The position numbers and the translations under genes are program-made. From the NCBI RefSeq assembly GCF_029428675.1, contig NZ_JAJNEL010000002.1:186001-250000 (forward strand): a stretch of 64,000 bases of DNA. Direction: 5' to 3'. Below the pieces are notes generated by a model. It was given only the letters and a program-made list of their open reading frames with translations. It searched no databases and was not told the origin of the DNA. Of this stretch, positions 9,317 through 18,516 are shown one piece after another; position 1 is the first letter of the stretch; every line of letters begins with the position of its first letter. Origin of the DNA: Streptomyces sp. JH14 (GTDB lineage: Bacteria; Actinomycetota; Actinomycetes; Streptomycetales; Streptomycetaceae).

Positions 9317-9865
9317 ATGCGCCTGCGCCTTACACCCACCTCCGCCTGGACCGTCCCGGCCGCCGCCGCGACCGCCGTGATGCTGGCGGCCACCGGCGCT
9401 TGCGCCACGGCCGGCACGGCACACGCCTCGTCGGCCGTCCACCCCGGTACGTGTCAGGAGAAGGCCCTCAGCGTGACGGCGTCGCCCGGCGAACAGCAGA
9501 ACGAGGTACGCATCCGGGTCACGAATCAGGGCGGTCGCAGCTGTGTCCTGGACAGGACGCCCACGATCACCTTCGCCGGGCTCGACGGCTCCGCGCAGAC
9601 CGTACCGCCGGCCCGGAGCGGCCGCTACACCCTTGCCGGCGGCGAGCGGGCGTACGCCGCCTTCCGCACCTCGGACCCGGCGAGCAGGGAGGGGCATTTC
9701 GTCGGCAGCGTGAGCGTGTCAGCCGATCCGTCGCACTACGGGGTCACCTTCACGGCGGCCTCCGTGGGCATGCCGCAGGGCATCCACGTCTGGGAGCCGG
9801 TCACCACGCTGTGGCTGGGGTCGGCGGCCGCCGCGGACTCGGCGCTGGTGGCCGCGCTGGGCTGA
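9317..9865 (+). CDS. Small secreted protein, DUF4232-like
   Basis: A 182-residue exported protein. A signal peptide spans about residues 1-38 (AAAATAVMLAATGACATAGTAHASS). It contains a Cys in a lipobox-like setting (ATGAC), so lipoprotein processing is possible. The mature part is a beta-rich domain with two Cys residues (HPGTCQEKALSV and GRSCVLDRTPTITF) likely to form a disulphide, resembling DUF4232 proteins of Streptomyces. The ATG at 9317 follows a GGAGAG site. Function unknown. Confidence 0.75.
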   Translation: MRLRLTPTSAWTVPAAAATAVMLAATGACATAGTAHASSAVHPGTCQEKALSVTASPGEQQNEVRIRVTNQGGRSCVLDRTPTITFAGLDGSAQTVPPARSGRYTLAGGERAYAAFRTSDPASREGHFVGSVSVSADPSHYGVTFTAASVGMPQGIHVWEPVTTLWLGSAAAADSALVAALG

Positions 9866-9870
9866 GTGTG

Positions 9871-9909
9871 CCGGCCTCACCGCGCACCCGTAGGACGGGG
9901 TGAGGCCGG
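9871..9909. terminator. Bidirectional terminator between convergent genes
   Basis: Perfect 11-bp inverted repeat CCGGCCTCACC (9871-9881) and GGTGAGGCCGG (9899-9909), loop 17 nt. It lies between the ends of the convergent secreted-protein and alpha-xylosidase genes and can serve both. Confidence 0.75.
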
Positions 9910-9936
9910 GTCCGCACCGGCGGCGCACCGCACGTC

Positions 9937-12222
9937 TCAGGCCACCGGCACCTCGACCGTCCCCGTGCCCTCCCCCGTCGCCCCGGTCTCTTCAGCGATC
10001 ACGCGGTACGGACGGTCGCTACCGTCGGCCGTCACCCGTATCGAGCCCGCGGCACCGTCCCGTACGACCCGGAAGGTCGCCGCAGTGCCGCCGGTCCGGT
10101 CGACCACCACGACCGGCGTTTCGGCCGTCGCGGCCGCGGGGCCGAACACCCGAAGCGTCAGCCCGTCCAGCCAGTCGCCGTCCGGACGCTGGTCGTCGGC
10201 GCCCCACGGGAGCACCGCGCCGGGGCGGACCAGCAGCGGAAGGCTGTCGAAGCCGTGCGTCTCCTGGCGCCAGGCCGGGCCGGTGACCGTTTCGCCGGTC
10301 AGGAGGTGGGTCCAGGTGCCCTCGGGGACGTAGTACTCGACCCGGCCATCCGCCGTGAAGACGGGGGCCACCAGCAGGTCCGGGCCGAGCATGTACTGGC
10401 GGTCCAGCATCCGGGTGGTCGGGTCCGCGGGGAACTCCAGCAGCATCGGTCGCATCATCGGGATGCCCGTGCGGTGGGCCTCGGCAGCCACCCCGTACAG
10501 GTACGGCATGAGGCGGTGCTTCAGGAGGGTGAACTTCCGGGCCACGTCCACGGCCTCGTCGCCGAAGGCCCACGGCACGCGGTACGACACGTTGCCGTGC
10601 AGCCGGCTGTGCGAGGAGAGCAGGCCGAAGGCGAGCCACCGCTTGAACACGGCGGGGTCGGGAGTGCCTTCGAAGCCTCCGATGTCGTGGCTCCAGAATC
10701 CGAAGCCGGACAGCGACAGAGACAGGCCACCGCGCAGCGACTCGGCCATGGCGGTGAACGACGCGAAGCAGTCACCGCCCCAGTGGACGGGGAACTGCTG
10801 GCCGCCCGCCGTCGCCGAGCGGGCGAAGAGTACCGCCTCGCCGTGTCCGCGCTCCTTCTCCAGGAGTTCGAAGACGGTCCGGTTGTAGATCTGCGCGTAG
10901 TAGTTGTGCATCCGCTCCGGGTCTGAGCCGTCGTGCCAGACGACGTCCGTCGGCACCCGCTCGCCGAAGTCCGTCTTGAAACAGTCGACGCCCTGGTCGA
11001 GCAGGACGCGCAGTTTGGCGTTGTACCACTCGCGCGCCGCCGGGTTGGTGAAGTCCACGAGCGCCATGCCCGGCTGCCACAGGTCCCACTGCCAGATGTC
11101 GCCGTTGGGGCGTCGCACCAGATAGCCGTGCTCGGCGCCCTCGGCGAAGAGCGGCGACTTCTGGGCGATGTACGGGTTGATCCACATGCTGATGCGCAGA
11201 CCGCGTTCCTTGAGCCTGGCCAGCATGCCGACCGGGTCGGGGAAGACGTCAGGGTCCCACTGGAAGTCGGACCACTGGTACTCGCGCATCCAGAAGCAGT
11301 CGAAGTGGAAGACCGACAGCGGGATGTCCCGCTCGGCCATGCCGTCGACGAACGAGGTGACCGTCTCCTCGTCGTACGACGTACAGAACGACGTGGTCAG
11401 CCAGAGTCCGAACGACCAAGCCGGCGGCAGCGCGGGCCGGCCGGTGAGGGCGGTGTAGCGGGCGAGGATCTCCTTCGGTGTCGGGCCGGCGACGATGTAG
11501 TACTCCAGCGACTGGTCCTCGACGCTGAACTGCACCTGGCCGACCGACTCCGTGCCGATCTCGAAGGACACCTTGCCGGGGTGGTTGACGAAGACGCCGT
11601 AGCCGCGCGAGGAGAGGTAGAACGGGATGTTCTTGTAGGCCTGTTCGCTGCTCGTGCCGCCGTCCGCCTGCCAGATGTCGACGGTCTGGCCGTTCTTGAC
11701 GTACGGCGTGAACCGCTCGCCGAGCCCGTAGACGTTCTCGCCGACGTCCAGGGCGAGTTGGGCAATCATGTGGTGGGCGCCGTCGGGGGTGGTGGCGAAG
11801 GCGGTTCCCTTGCTGTCCACGCCCGTCAGGCGGTGGCCCTCGGCATCGAGGAACGTCATGCCCCACGGCCCGTCGCCGTCCATGCGCAACGTCAGGGGAC
11901 CGCTGGTCAGTTCGGTGACCGCGCCGTCCCTGCGGGTGCGGGCGGCGGCGGTCGCCGTGTCGAGTCCGGGGAACTCGAAGTCCGGTCCATGGCCGGCCCT
12001 GCCGGCGTGATGGGTGGTGCGTACGCCGATGATCCCTTCCGCCGGGGAGAAGCAGTCGACGGTGATGAGAGGGGTGTTGAGGGTGTCGCCGCGCTGGTGG
12101 ACCTGCTTGACCGCCGCGTAGGCGGTGAACCGGTCGGTGTCGACCCGGAGATCACGGATCTCGGTCGCGTAGCAGGCGCGGACGCCCTCGCGCATCAGCC
12201 AGAAGCCGTCGGTGAACTTCAT
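9937..12222 (-). CDS. yicI: Alpha-xylosidase, GH31 (YicI type)
   Basis: A 761-residue cytoplasmic glycosidase (no signal peptide) that would cut alpha-1,6-xylosyl side chains from the non-reducing end of xyloglucan oligosaccharides. The nucleophile Asp lies in CFKTDFGERVP at about residue 415 and the acid/base Asp in HWGGDCFASF at about 481. These nearly coincide with positions 416 and 482 in E. coli YicI, and the length also matches. GFGFWSHDIGGFEG is another GH31 barrel signature. The ATG at 12222 is preceded by AAGGAG. The gene lies 61 nt after the GH3 gene on the same strand, so they form an operon run from the operator-bearing promoter near 15.2 kb. Confidence 0.94.
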   Translation of the reverse strand: MKFTDGFWLMREGVRACYATEIRDLRVDTDRFTAYAAVKQVHQRGDTLNTPLITVDCFSPAEGIIGVRTTHHAGRAGHGPDFEFPGLDTATAAARTRRDGAVTELTSGPLTLRMDGDGPWGMTFLDAEGHRLTGVDSKGTAFATTPDGAHHMIAQLALDVGENVYGLGERFTPYVKNGQTVDIWQADGGTSSEQAYKNIPFYLSSRGYGVFVNHPGKVSFEIGTESVGQVQFSVEDQSLEYYIVAGPTPKEILARYTALTGRPALPPAWSFGLWLTTSFCTSYDEETVTSFVDGMAERDIPLSVFHFDCFWMREYQWSDFQWDPDVFPDPVGMLARLKERGLRISMWINPYIAQKSPLFAEGAEHGYLVRRPNGDIWQWDLWQPGMALVDFTNPAAREWYNAKLRVLLDQGVDCFKTDFGERVPTDVVWHDGSDPERMHNYYAQIYNRTVFELLEKERGHGEAVLFARSATAGGQQFPVHWGGDCFASFTAMAESLRGGLSLSLSGFGFWSHDIGGFEGTPDPAVFKRWLAFGLLSSHSRLHGNVSYRVPWAFGDEAVDVARKFTLLKHRLMPYLYGVAAEAHRTGIPMMRPMLLEFPADPTTRMLDRQYMLGPDLLVAPVFTADGRVEYYVPEGTWTHLLTGETVTGPAWRQETHGFDSLPLLVRPGAVLPWGADDQRPDGDWLDGLTLRVFGPAAATAETPVVVVDRTGGTAATFRVVRDGAAGSIRVTADGSDRPYRVIAEETGATGEGTGTVEVPVA

Positions 12223-12283
12223 GAGGACTCCTTGCCAGGGACAACTGTTCGGGGACAACGGTCGGGACGGGTGCGCGGCGGAG

Positions 12284-15160
12284 TCACTCGGTCACTCCTG
12301 TGAAGTCGATCCGGGCGAGCCGTACCGTGCCCCGCAGCGTGACGCGCACGTCCTGCACACCGGAGGCGGTCAGCGGGGCCTCGTGGCTGCGGTAGTCGTA
12401 GGGCCCGTCGGTCGCGGGGACGGCGACGGCCGCCGTGCGGCCGTCGACCGTGATCTCCACGGAGCCCTCGCCCGCCGCGGACAGGGTGACCGTACGTGCC
12501 CCGGCCGCGAAGTCGCAGTGCCGGAAGAGCAGTGCGTTCTCGGGGCCGGTGGCGGTGACGGCGTCGCCGTCCGTCTTCGTACGGTCGACGATCCCGGTGG
12601 CCGACTGCTCGTCGTAGTCGGCCGCTTCGAGGCCGCGGTCCAGGACGGGGCGGGGCCCTGACGGCTCGCCGTCGACCGTGACGCCGGCGATGAGTCTGAT
12701 GTCCGCGGCGGAGGCTCCGACCTGGACTTCGTACGCCCCGGGCTCGACCGTCCACCGGCCGTGCGCCACGTCCCAGTGACCGAGTTCGCTCACCGGCACC
12801 GCGAAGTCGACGCGCCGGCCGGCGCCGGGCGCCAGGTGCAGGCGCCGGTGGCCGACGAGCCGGCGCAGCGGACGGACGACGGACGGTGCCACGGCGCGTA
12901 TGTACAGCTGGGCGACCTCGTCGGAGGCGACGGCGCCCGCGTTGGTGACGGTCACCGACACCCGCAGCAGGTCGCCGTCGCGCTCGGCCGTCAGTCCGGA
13001 GTACGTGAACGCGGTGTACGAGAGTCCGTGGCCGAACGGGTAGAGCGGCGTGCCGTCGTAGTAGAGGTACGTCTGCCGTGAGCCGATGATGTCGTAGTCG
13101 AGCAGGCCGGGCAGCTCGGCGTCGGAGGTGTACCAGGTCTGCGGAAGCCGGCCGGCCGGAGAGACGTCACCGGACAGGATCCGGGCGAGCGCGGTCCCGG
13201 CGGCCTGTCCGCCGTGCGCGGTCCAGAGCAGGGCGGGGAGTGCGGCCGCCGCGCCGGTGAGTGCGTACGGGTAGGCGGAGGTGACCGCCAGCACGGTGCG
13301 CGGGTTGGCGGCGTGCGCGGCGCGCCACAGGCGTTCCTGGTGGGCGGGCAGGTCGAGAGTGGTGCGGTCCTCGGTCTCGCGTCCGTTGATGTGCGGGTCG
13401 TTGCCGACGACGACGATCACGGTGTCGGCGGCGGCCGCCGCGCGGGCGACGGCGTCCTCGCCGCGTTCGACTACCTCCTGCTCGAAGACGGTGGCGGCGC
13501 CCGCTGATCCGTGGCTGGAAGTTTTTTCGTCCGCCGCGGCAACCTTTACGCCGTCGGCGGCAACACACACGTACCCACCCGTTCCGATGTGCACAAGGCG
13601 GTGCCCCCCGGCGTGACCTGCCACCTCCTCCCAGCGGAAGGTCTCCTGGACGATCCAGCCGCCGGGCTCGTCCGCGGAGGCGCGTACATAGCCGTCCTCG
13701 GCGACCGACAGGTAGCGGCCGTCGGGGGCCCGCAGGGTGAGTACGCCGTCGCCCCAGTCGACAAGTGCCAGTTCGGACGGGGTGTCGCCGCAGGTCAGCG
13801 GCGGGAGGTCGGTGCGGCCGACAAGCCGCGCCGGGTCGAGGGCGCCTTCCGCACCACGCCCGGCGCCGGTGCTGTCGCCGGCCTCGGGGATCTGCAGCCA
13901 GCCCGCGGCGCACTTCAGGCGGACCAGGTCGGCGCCCTCCGCGAAGGTGACACGGTCCGCGCCGAACCGTGCCCGCAGCCCGTCGAGCGGGGTGGACCGG
14001 TGGATCAGCGTGCCGCTGTACCAGTCGAGTTTGCAGGAGTCGGCGAGAAGGCCGACGACCGCGATCGTCCCGGACGCCCCGGGGTCGAGCGGCAGCAGGC
14101 CGTCGTTCTTCAGCAGGACGACGGCCTGTTCGGCGGCCTCCTGGGCGAGCGCCCGGTGTTCGGCGGTGTCGAAGGCGACGGTGCCGGCGTACGGGTCGAG
14201 TTCGGGGTCGAACTCACCGAGCGAGTAGCGCAGTTCGAGCAGCCGGCGGACAGCGGTGTCGATGTCCGTCTCGTCGATCAGACCCTGGTCCAGCGCGCGC
14301 TGGATGCGGCCGATCATGACGGTGGAGTCCTCGCCGTGATCGGTGAAACTGTCGACTCCGGCCTTCAGGGCGGCGGCCGTGGCCTGTTCGTGAGTGTCGA
14401 AGTAGTGCTCGGAGTCGACCAGATTGGACGGCGCCCCGGCGTCGGAGCACACCACGAGCGACTGTTCGGTCCAGCTCCGCAACTGCTGGGACAGGAGCGG
14501 GGACACATGGTTGGGCCGCCCGTTGACCAGGTTGTACGCGGGCATGACGCCGGCCACGGCGCCCGCCTGCACGGCGTCGCGGAACGCCCGGAGGTCGTAC
14601 TCGTGCAGCACCCGGGGGCGCACCGACGAGGAGGAGATGTCCCGGTCCGTCTCGTTGTTGTGCGCGAGCCAGTGCTTGAGCACGGGTGCGGTACGCCAGT
14701 AGTGCGGGTGGTCGCCGCGCAGTCCCCGGGTGTACGCGACGGCCAGGGCGGAGGTGAGGGCAGTGTCCTCCGCATACCCCTCCTCGCCGCGCCCCCACAG
14801 CGGATGGCGCAGCAGATTCACGGTCGGGGCCCAGACGTTGAGACCGACCCGGTCGTCCTTGGCCCGCTTGGCCCGGACCTCGTTGCCGACGGCCTCGCCG
14901 ACCCGGCGGACCAGTTCGTCGTTCCAGGTCGATCCCAGGCCCACGGCCTGGGGGAAGACGGTCGCGGGGCCCATCCAGGCAACGCCGTGCAGTGCCTCCT
15001 GACCGGTGCGGAAGGCGCCGATCCCGAGCCGGTCCACCGCGGGCGCGAACTGGTGCAGCATCGCGATCCGCTCGTCGAGGGTGAGCCGCTGCAGCAGGTC
15101 GTCGATGCGTCGGGAGAAGGGCAGTTGCGGGTCGCGGAAGGGCTGCGGTTGTTCCGTCAC
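12284..15160 (-). CDS. GH3 family beta-glucosidase/beta-xylosidase with inserted and C-terminal carbohydrate-binding-like modules
   Basis: A 958-residue cytoplasmic exo-glycosidase. The GH3 barrel (about 10-300) has KHWLAHNNETDRD and the putative nucleophile Asp in VVCSDAGAP near residue 239; the usual SDW is SDA here. The GH3 C domain is split: between LRARFGADRVTFAEGADLV (about 400) and VIVVVGNDPHINGRETEDR (about 570) sits an extra module of about 130 residues with GRYLSVAEDGYV and GGYVCVAADGVKV repeats, like a beta-trefoil/fascin fold. A fibronectin-III-like domain (about 720-830) and a CBM6-like end (about 840-955) follow. The GTG at 15160 has an AAGGGG site; upstream codons lie in operator DNA. 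In the locus it would remove glucose (or xylose) from the xyloglucan backbone. Confidence 0.9.
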   Translation of the reverse strand: MTEQPQPFRDPQLPFSRRIDDLLQRLTLDERIAMLHQFAPAVDRLGIGAFRTGQEALHGVAWMGPATVFPQAVGLGSTWNDELVRRVGEAVGNEVRAKRAKDDRVGLNVWAPTVNLLRHPLWGRGEEGYAEDTALTSALAVAYTRGLRGDHPHYWRTAPVLKHWLAHNNETDRDISSSSVRPRVLHEYDLRAFRDAVQAGAVAGVMPAYNLVNGRPNHVSPLLSQQLRSWTEQSLVVCSDAGAPSNLVDSEHYFDTHEQATAAALKAGVDSFTDHGEDSTVMIGRIQRALDQGLIDETDIDTAVRRLLELRYSLGEFDPELDPYAGTVAFDTAEHRALAQEAAEQAVVLLKNDGLLPLDPGASGTIAVVGLLADSCKLDWYSGTLIHRSTPLDGLRARFGADRVTFAEGADLVRLKCAAGWLQIPEAGDSTGAGRGAEGALDPARLVGRTDLPPLTCGDTPSELALVDWGDGVLTLRAPDGRYLSVAEDGYVRASADEPGGWIVQETFRWEEVAGHAGGHRLVHIGTGGYVCVAADGVKVAAADEKTSSHGSAGAATVFEQEVVERGEDAVARAAAAADTVIVVVGNDPHINGRETEDRTTLDLPAHQERLWRAAHAANPRTVLAVTSAYPYALTGAAAALPALLWTAHGGQAAGTALARILSGDVSPAGRLPQTWYTSDAELPGLLDYDIIGSRQTYLYYDGTPLYPFGHGLSYTAFTYSGLTAERDGDLLRVSVTVTNAGAVASDEVAQLYIRAVAPSVVRPLRRLVGHRRLHLAPGAGRRVDFAVPVSELGHWDVAHGRWTVEPGAYEVQVGASAADIRLIAGVTVDGEPSGPRPVLDRGLEAADYDEQSATGIVDRTKTDGDAVTATGPENALLFRHCDFAAGARTVTLSAAGEGSVEITVDGRTAAVAVPATDGPYDYRSHEAPLTASGVQDVRVTLRGTVRLARIDFTGVTE

Positions 15161-15240
15161 GTGCGGGTCCCCTTGGAGAGGTGGGAGGTTTTGCGCTGTT
15201 CGGGGCCTGCCGAGGATCCGTCCAGCCCTCGGAAGATCTT

Positions 15241-15254
15241 TCGAAGCGCTTCGA
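15241..15254. promoter_or_regulatory. LacI-type operator, minus-strand operon side
   Basis: Perfect 14-bp palindrome TCGAAGCGCTTCGA, 81 bp upstream of the GH3 start codon. The central CGCTT/AAGCG core is typical of LacI-family sites, and the same core lies twice upstream of the lacI-type gene in this window. Confidence 0.8.
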
Positions 15255-15412
15255 TGCTCCGCGTCGAACCCCGTGGGTGTCAAGGCCGCGCTCGGCGCCA
15301 TTCGCCGCCAACTGGGCTTGATCGACCCGGGAAACGGTTCGGAAACAGGTCGGAGGAATCTGGAAACGGAGTCTTGTGCCTCCGGAACCCTTCACTTAAT
15401 CTCGCTGCAACA

Positions 15413-15426
15413 TCGAAGCGCTTCGA
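15413..15426. promoter_or_regulatory. LacI-type operator, transporter operon side
   Basis: Second perfect TCGAAGCGCTTCGA, identical to that at 15241, 172 bp apart. Two sites at this distance would allow looping or separate control of both divergent operons. Confidence 0.8.
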
Positions 15427-15661
15427 CAGAGTTTCGATGGGGCGCCGATCGCCCTTGATCACCGGGACGGCGACACCCCCTGTCACCGTGTCACCTCCTT
15501 GTTGAACCGCTTCACATCGGCCGGTCCAGGCCGGTGGGGCCGGTCCGTCCGGCTCCGCCGGTCACTCCGGCCCCAGCCAGTAACGCCCCACCTCAGACAC
15601 AGGAGCCGAACGGCGGTCGCCCGCCGCGTGTCGTCCTGGTGCGCCTCGAAGGGTTGACGCA

Positions 15662-17332
15662 ATGACGCCGAATTCCTCCCCCGCCTCCACCGCCCCGAGC
15701 CGGCGAAGCTTCCTGGCCTCTGGCGCAGTTGCCGCGGTCGCCGTGGCCGGCGGGATGCCGCTGCTCGCCGCCTGCGGCGGTGGCTCCGGTTCCGGGAGCA
15801 AGGAAGGTACGACGACGGGCAAGGCACTCAAGAAGGTCCTTCCGGACTACGCCCCGTCGAACCTGGTCCAGCCCGACGTGGCGAGCGTCAACGGTTCGAG
15901 CCCCGGCTTCACCAAGCTGCCCGATCCGCTGGCCACCTCGGTCAAGTCCACACCGGGCAAGGGCTCCACGTTCCGCATCATGACCCCGCTGTGGGGAACC
16001 GTCCCGAAGAAGAACAACCCGTACTACACGGCCGTGAACAAGGCGGTCGGCGCGACGCTGAACTTCGACCCGCAGGACGGCAACACGTACCAGGACAAGA
16101 TCGGCGCGGTGCTCGCCGGCTCCGACATCCCGGATGTCGTGACCATCCCCGGCTGGAACATGCAGGGACAGATCCGTAATGCGATCACGGCCAAGTTCGC
16201 CGACCTGAGCCCGTATCTGGCGGGTGACGCGGTCAAGAAGTACCCGAACCTCGCGAACATCCCGACCGGCGCCTGGCAGTACTCCGTCTTCGGCGGCAAG
16301 CTCCGCGGTCTGCCCATGCCGACGCCGATCATCGGCAACGCGATCTTCTACCGCAAGGACCTGATCGGCTCCGGAGCCCTCCCTGCGAGCGCCGACGATC
16401 TGCTGGCCTTCGGCAAGGAGTACACGGACGCGAAGAAGAAGGTCTGGGCCTTCGACGACCTGTGGACCTGCATCCAGAAGATCTTCGGGCTGCTGCCCGA
16501 CGCCCCGCACTACTGGAAGCTGGAGAACGGCAAGCTCGTCCACAAGATCGAGACGCAGGAGTACCGGGAAGCCCTCGCCTTCGCACGCAAGCTCCACGAT
16601 GGCGGCTATGTCCACCCGGACGCCGAGGCCGGCAAGGACGCCGACTCCAAGATCCGATTCACCGGCGGGCACGTCCTGATGTACAACGACGGCACCGGCG
16701 GCTGGAAGGGAATGGTCACTGAACAGGCCGCCGCCAACCCGAAGTTCGACATGCAGGCGCTGGACCTCTTCAACCATGACGGCGGAAAGCCGGTCCTGTG
16801 GCAGGACGACCCGGCGGGCATCTTCACCTTCCTCAGCAAGAAGATGTCCAAGGCGCAGATCGAGGAGTTCCTCGCGATCGCCGACTACGCCGCGGCGCCA
16901 TACGGCACCAAGGAGTTCATGCTCACCAACTACGGCGTGCAGGACACCCACTACACGATCAAGGACGGGGTGCCGACCTTCACCCCGCAGGGCGTCCAGG
17001 AGGCTCAGCCCTCCACCTTCCTCTTCCTTGCCTCGCCGCCGACCTCCATCGCGTACCCCGACGAGCCGCAGCTGGTGAAGGACTACGCCGACTGGATGGC
17101 GCGGCAGGCCCCGTACATCAAGAAGCCGCTCTTCTTCGGCATGCAGATCGTCGAACCGCAGCGGTACGCCTCCCTGTACACGCCCTTCGACGACCTGCAG
17201 AAGGACATCCGGCGCGGCCGCAAGAAGGTCGGCGACATCGACGCCGCGGTGACGACGTGGAAGAACAGCGGCGGTGACAAGCTGCGCGACTGGTACCAGG
17301 ACATTCTCGACAAGAACGGCTCCGGCAACTGA
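15662..17332 (+). CDS. Extracellular sugar-binding lipoprotein of a CUT1 ABC importer
   Basis: A 556-residue substrate-binding protein that would capture oligosaccharides at the outer face of the membrane. The N terminus has twin arginines (SRRSFLAS, about 13-20), a hydrophobic stretch and a lipobox LLAAC with the lipid-bearing Cys at 38, followed by a Gly/Ser linker. The length and DIPDVVTIPGWNMQGQ-type core match the large LplA-like binding proteins. The ATG at 15662 fits the signal peptide. It is first gene of an operon with two permeases, then GH74, GH42, GH95 and GH12. Binding of xyloglucan oligosaccharides is inferred from these neighbours. Confidence 0.92.
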   Translation: MTPNSSPASTAPSRRSFLASGAVAAVAVAGGMPLLAACGGGSGSGSKEGTTTGKALKKVLPDYAPSNLVQPDVASVNGSSPGFTKLPDPLATSVKSTPGKGSTFRIMTPLWGTVPKKNNPYYTAVNKAVGATLNFDPQDGNTYQDKIGAVLAGSDIPDVVTIPGWNMQGQIRNAITAKFADLSPYLAGDAVKKYPNLANIPTGAWQYSVFGGKLRGLPMPTPIIGNAIFYRKDLIGSGALPASADDLLAFGKEYTDAKKKVWAFDDLWTCIQKIFGLLPDAPHYWKLENGKLVHKIETQEYREALAFARKLHDGGYVHPDAEAGKDADSKIRFTGGHVLMYNDGTGGWKGMVTEQAAANPKFDMQALDLFNHDGGKPVLWQDDPAGIFTFLSKKMSKAQIEEFLAIADYAAAPYGTKEFMLTNYGVQDTHYTIKDGVPTFTPQGVQEAQPSTFLFLASPPTSIAYPDEPQLVKDYADWMARQAPYIKKPLFFGMQIVEPQRYASLYTPFDDLQKDIRRGRKKVGDIDAAVTTWKNSGGDKLRDWYQDILDKNGSGN

Positions 17333-17433
17333 GCGTACGGCGGACACGGGCCGGTACGTACGACAGCAGGACGGCCGCCGGGTACAGGGATCCCCGGCGG
17401 CCAGGGCGGAGAGCACGACATGGGGAGCACACG

Positions 17434-18516
17434 GTGAAGCCACGGGCCATGGTCGCGGCCGAAACGGACCGCGCGGCCGACCGGGCGACGGGTCCGGTCG
17501 GCGACGGCGAAAGCGGGCACAGCAGGAGCCGGGACAACATCGGCGCCACGAGCGGCAAGGCAGGGAAGTCGCGGGCCGCGGGGAGGACTCCACCCGCGGG
17601 CGGCATCACCTGGCGGCAACGGCTGCGCCGGGACCGCACCCTGATCCTGATGACGCTGCCCGCCATCGCCCTGCTGCTGATCTTCAACTACATCCCGCTG
17701 CTCGGGAACATCGTGGCCTTCCAGGACTACGACGTGTACGACCTGGGCATCACCGGCAGCCCCTTCGTCGGCATCGACAACTTCACCCGGATCTTCCAGG
17801 ACTACCGCTTCTGGGAAGTCCTGATCAACACGCTGGTCATCTTCCTGACCCAGCTGCTCCTCTTCTTCCCCATCCCGATCGCCATCGCCCTGCTGCTCAA
17901 CACGATCATGAGCGCGCGGGTGCGGGCCTGGGTGCAGGCCGTCGTCTATCTGCCGCACTTCTTCTCCTGGGTGCTCGTCGTCACCGTCTTCCAGCAGATG
18001 TTCGGCGGGGCCGGCCTGGTCGCCCAGTGGCTGCGCGAACACGGCCACGAGGGCTTCGACCTGATGACCAATGCGAGCTTCTTCAAGTTCCTGGTCACCG
18101 CCCAGGCCGTATGGAAGGACGCGGGCTGGGGCGTGATCGTCTTCCTCGCCGCTCTCGCAGCCGTCAACACCGATCTGTACGAGGCGGCGGCCGTCGACGG
18201 TGCGGGACGCTGGCGCCGCATGTGGCACGTGACGCTGCCCGCGCTGCGCCCGGTCATCGCGCTGCTGCTCGTCCTGAGGGTCGGCAGCGCCCTCAATCTC
18301 GACTTCGAACAGATCCTGCTCCAGCGCGACCAGGTCGGTCCGGGCGCCTCCGAAATCCTCGACACCTACATCTGGTGGACGGGCATCAAGACCGGCGACT
18401 TCGGCTACGCGGCCGCCGCCGGAATCTTCAAGGGACTCTTCAGCGTCGCCATGGTGCTGGGTGCGAACAAGGTCGCCCACATGCTGGGCGAACAGGGGGT
18501 GTACTCCAAGAAATGA
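17434..18516 (+). CDS. CUT1 ABC permease 1 (LplB type)
   Basis: A 360-residue inner-membrane permease subunit. About 65 hydrophilic, low-complexity residues precede the first helix (LILMTLPAIALLLIFNYIPL), and six helices are expected. The cytoplasmic EAA loop, EAAAVDGAGRWRRMWHVTLPAL, is intact at about 250-272; it docks to the shared ATPase. The start is the GTG at 17434 after a GGGGAG site. The stop overlaps the next permease start (ATGA). No ATPase gene is in the operon, as usual for Streptomyces CUT1 systems that share MsiK. Confidence 0.92.
   Translation: MKPRAMVAAETDRAADRATGPVGDGESGHSRSRDNIGATSGKAGKSRAAGRTPPAGGITWRQRLRRDRTLILMTLPAIALLLIFNYIPLLGNIVAFQDYDVYDLGITGSPFVGIDNFTRIFQDYRFWEVLINTLVIFLTQLLLFFPIPIAIALLLNTIMSARVRAWVQAVVYLPHFFSWVLVVTVFQQMFGGAGLVAQWLREHGHEGFDLMTNASFFKFLVTAQAVWKDAGWGVIVFLAALAAVNTDLYEAAAVDGAGRWRRMWHVTLPALRPVIALLLVLRVGSALNLDFEQILLQRDQVGPGASEILDTYIWWTGIKTGDFGYAAAAGIFKGLFSVAMVLGANKVAHMLGEQGVYSKK

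Larger units (their letters stand above)
15161..15661. promoter_or_regulatory. Divergent promoter region of the xyloglucan locus
   Basis: This 501-bp non-coding region separates the GH3/GH31 operon (minus) from the transporter operon (plus). It carries two perfect LacI-type palindromes, listed separately, one nearer each operon. A weaker match, TGAACCGCTTCA, lies at 15503-15514 (10 of 12 palindromic positions). No clear -10/-35 pair could be assigned. Confidence 0.7.
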
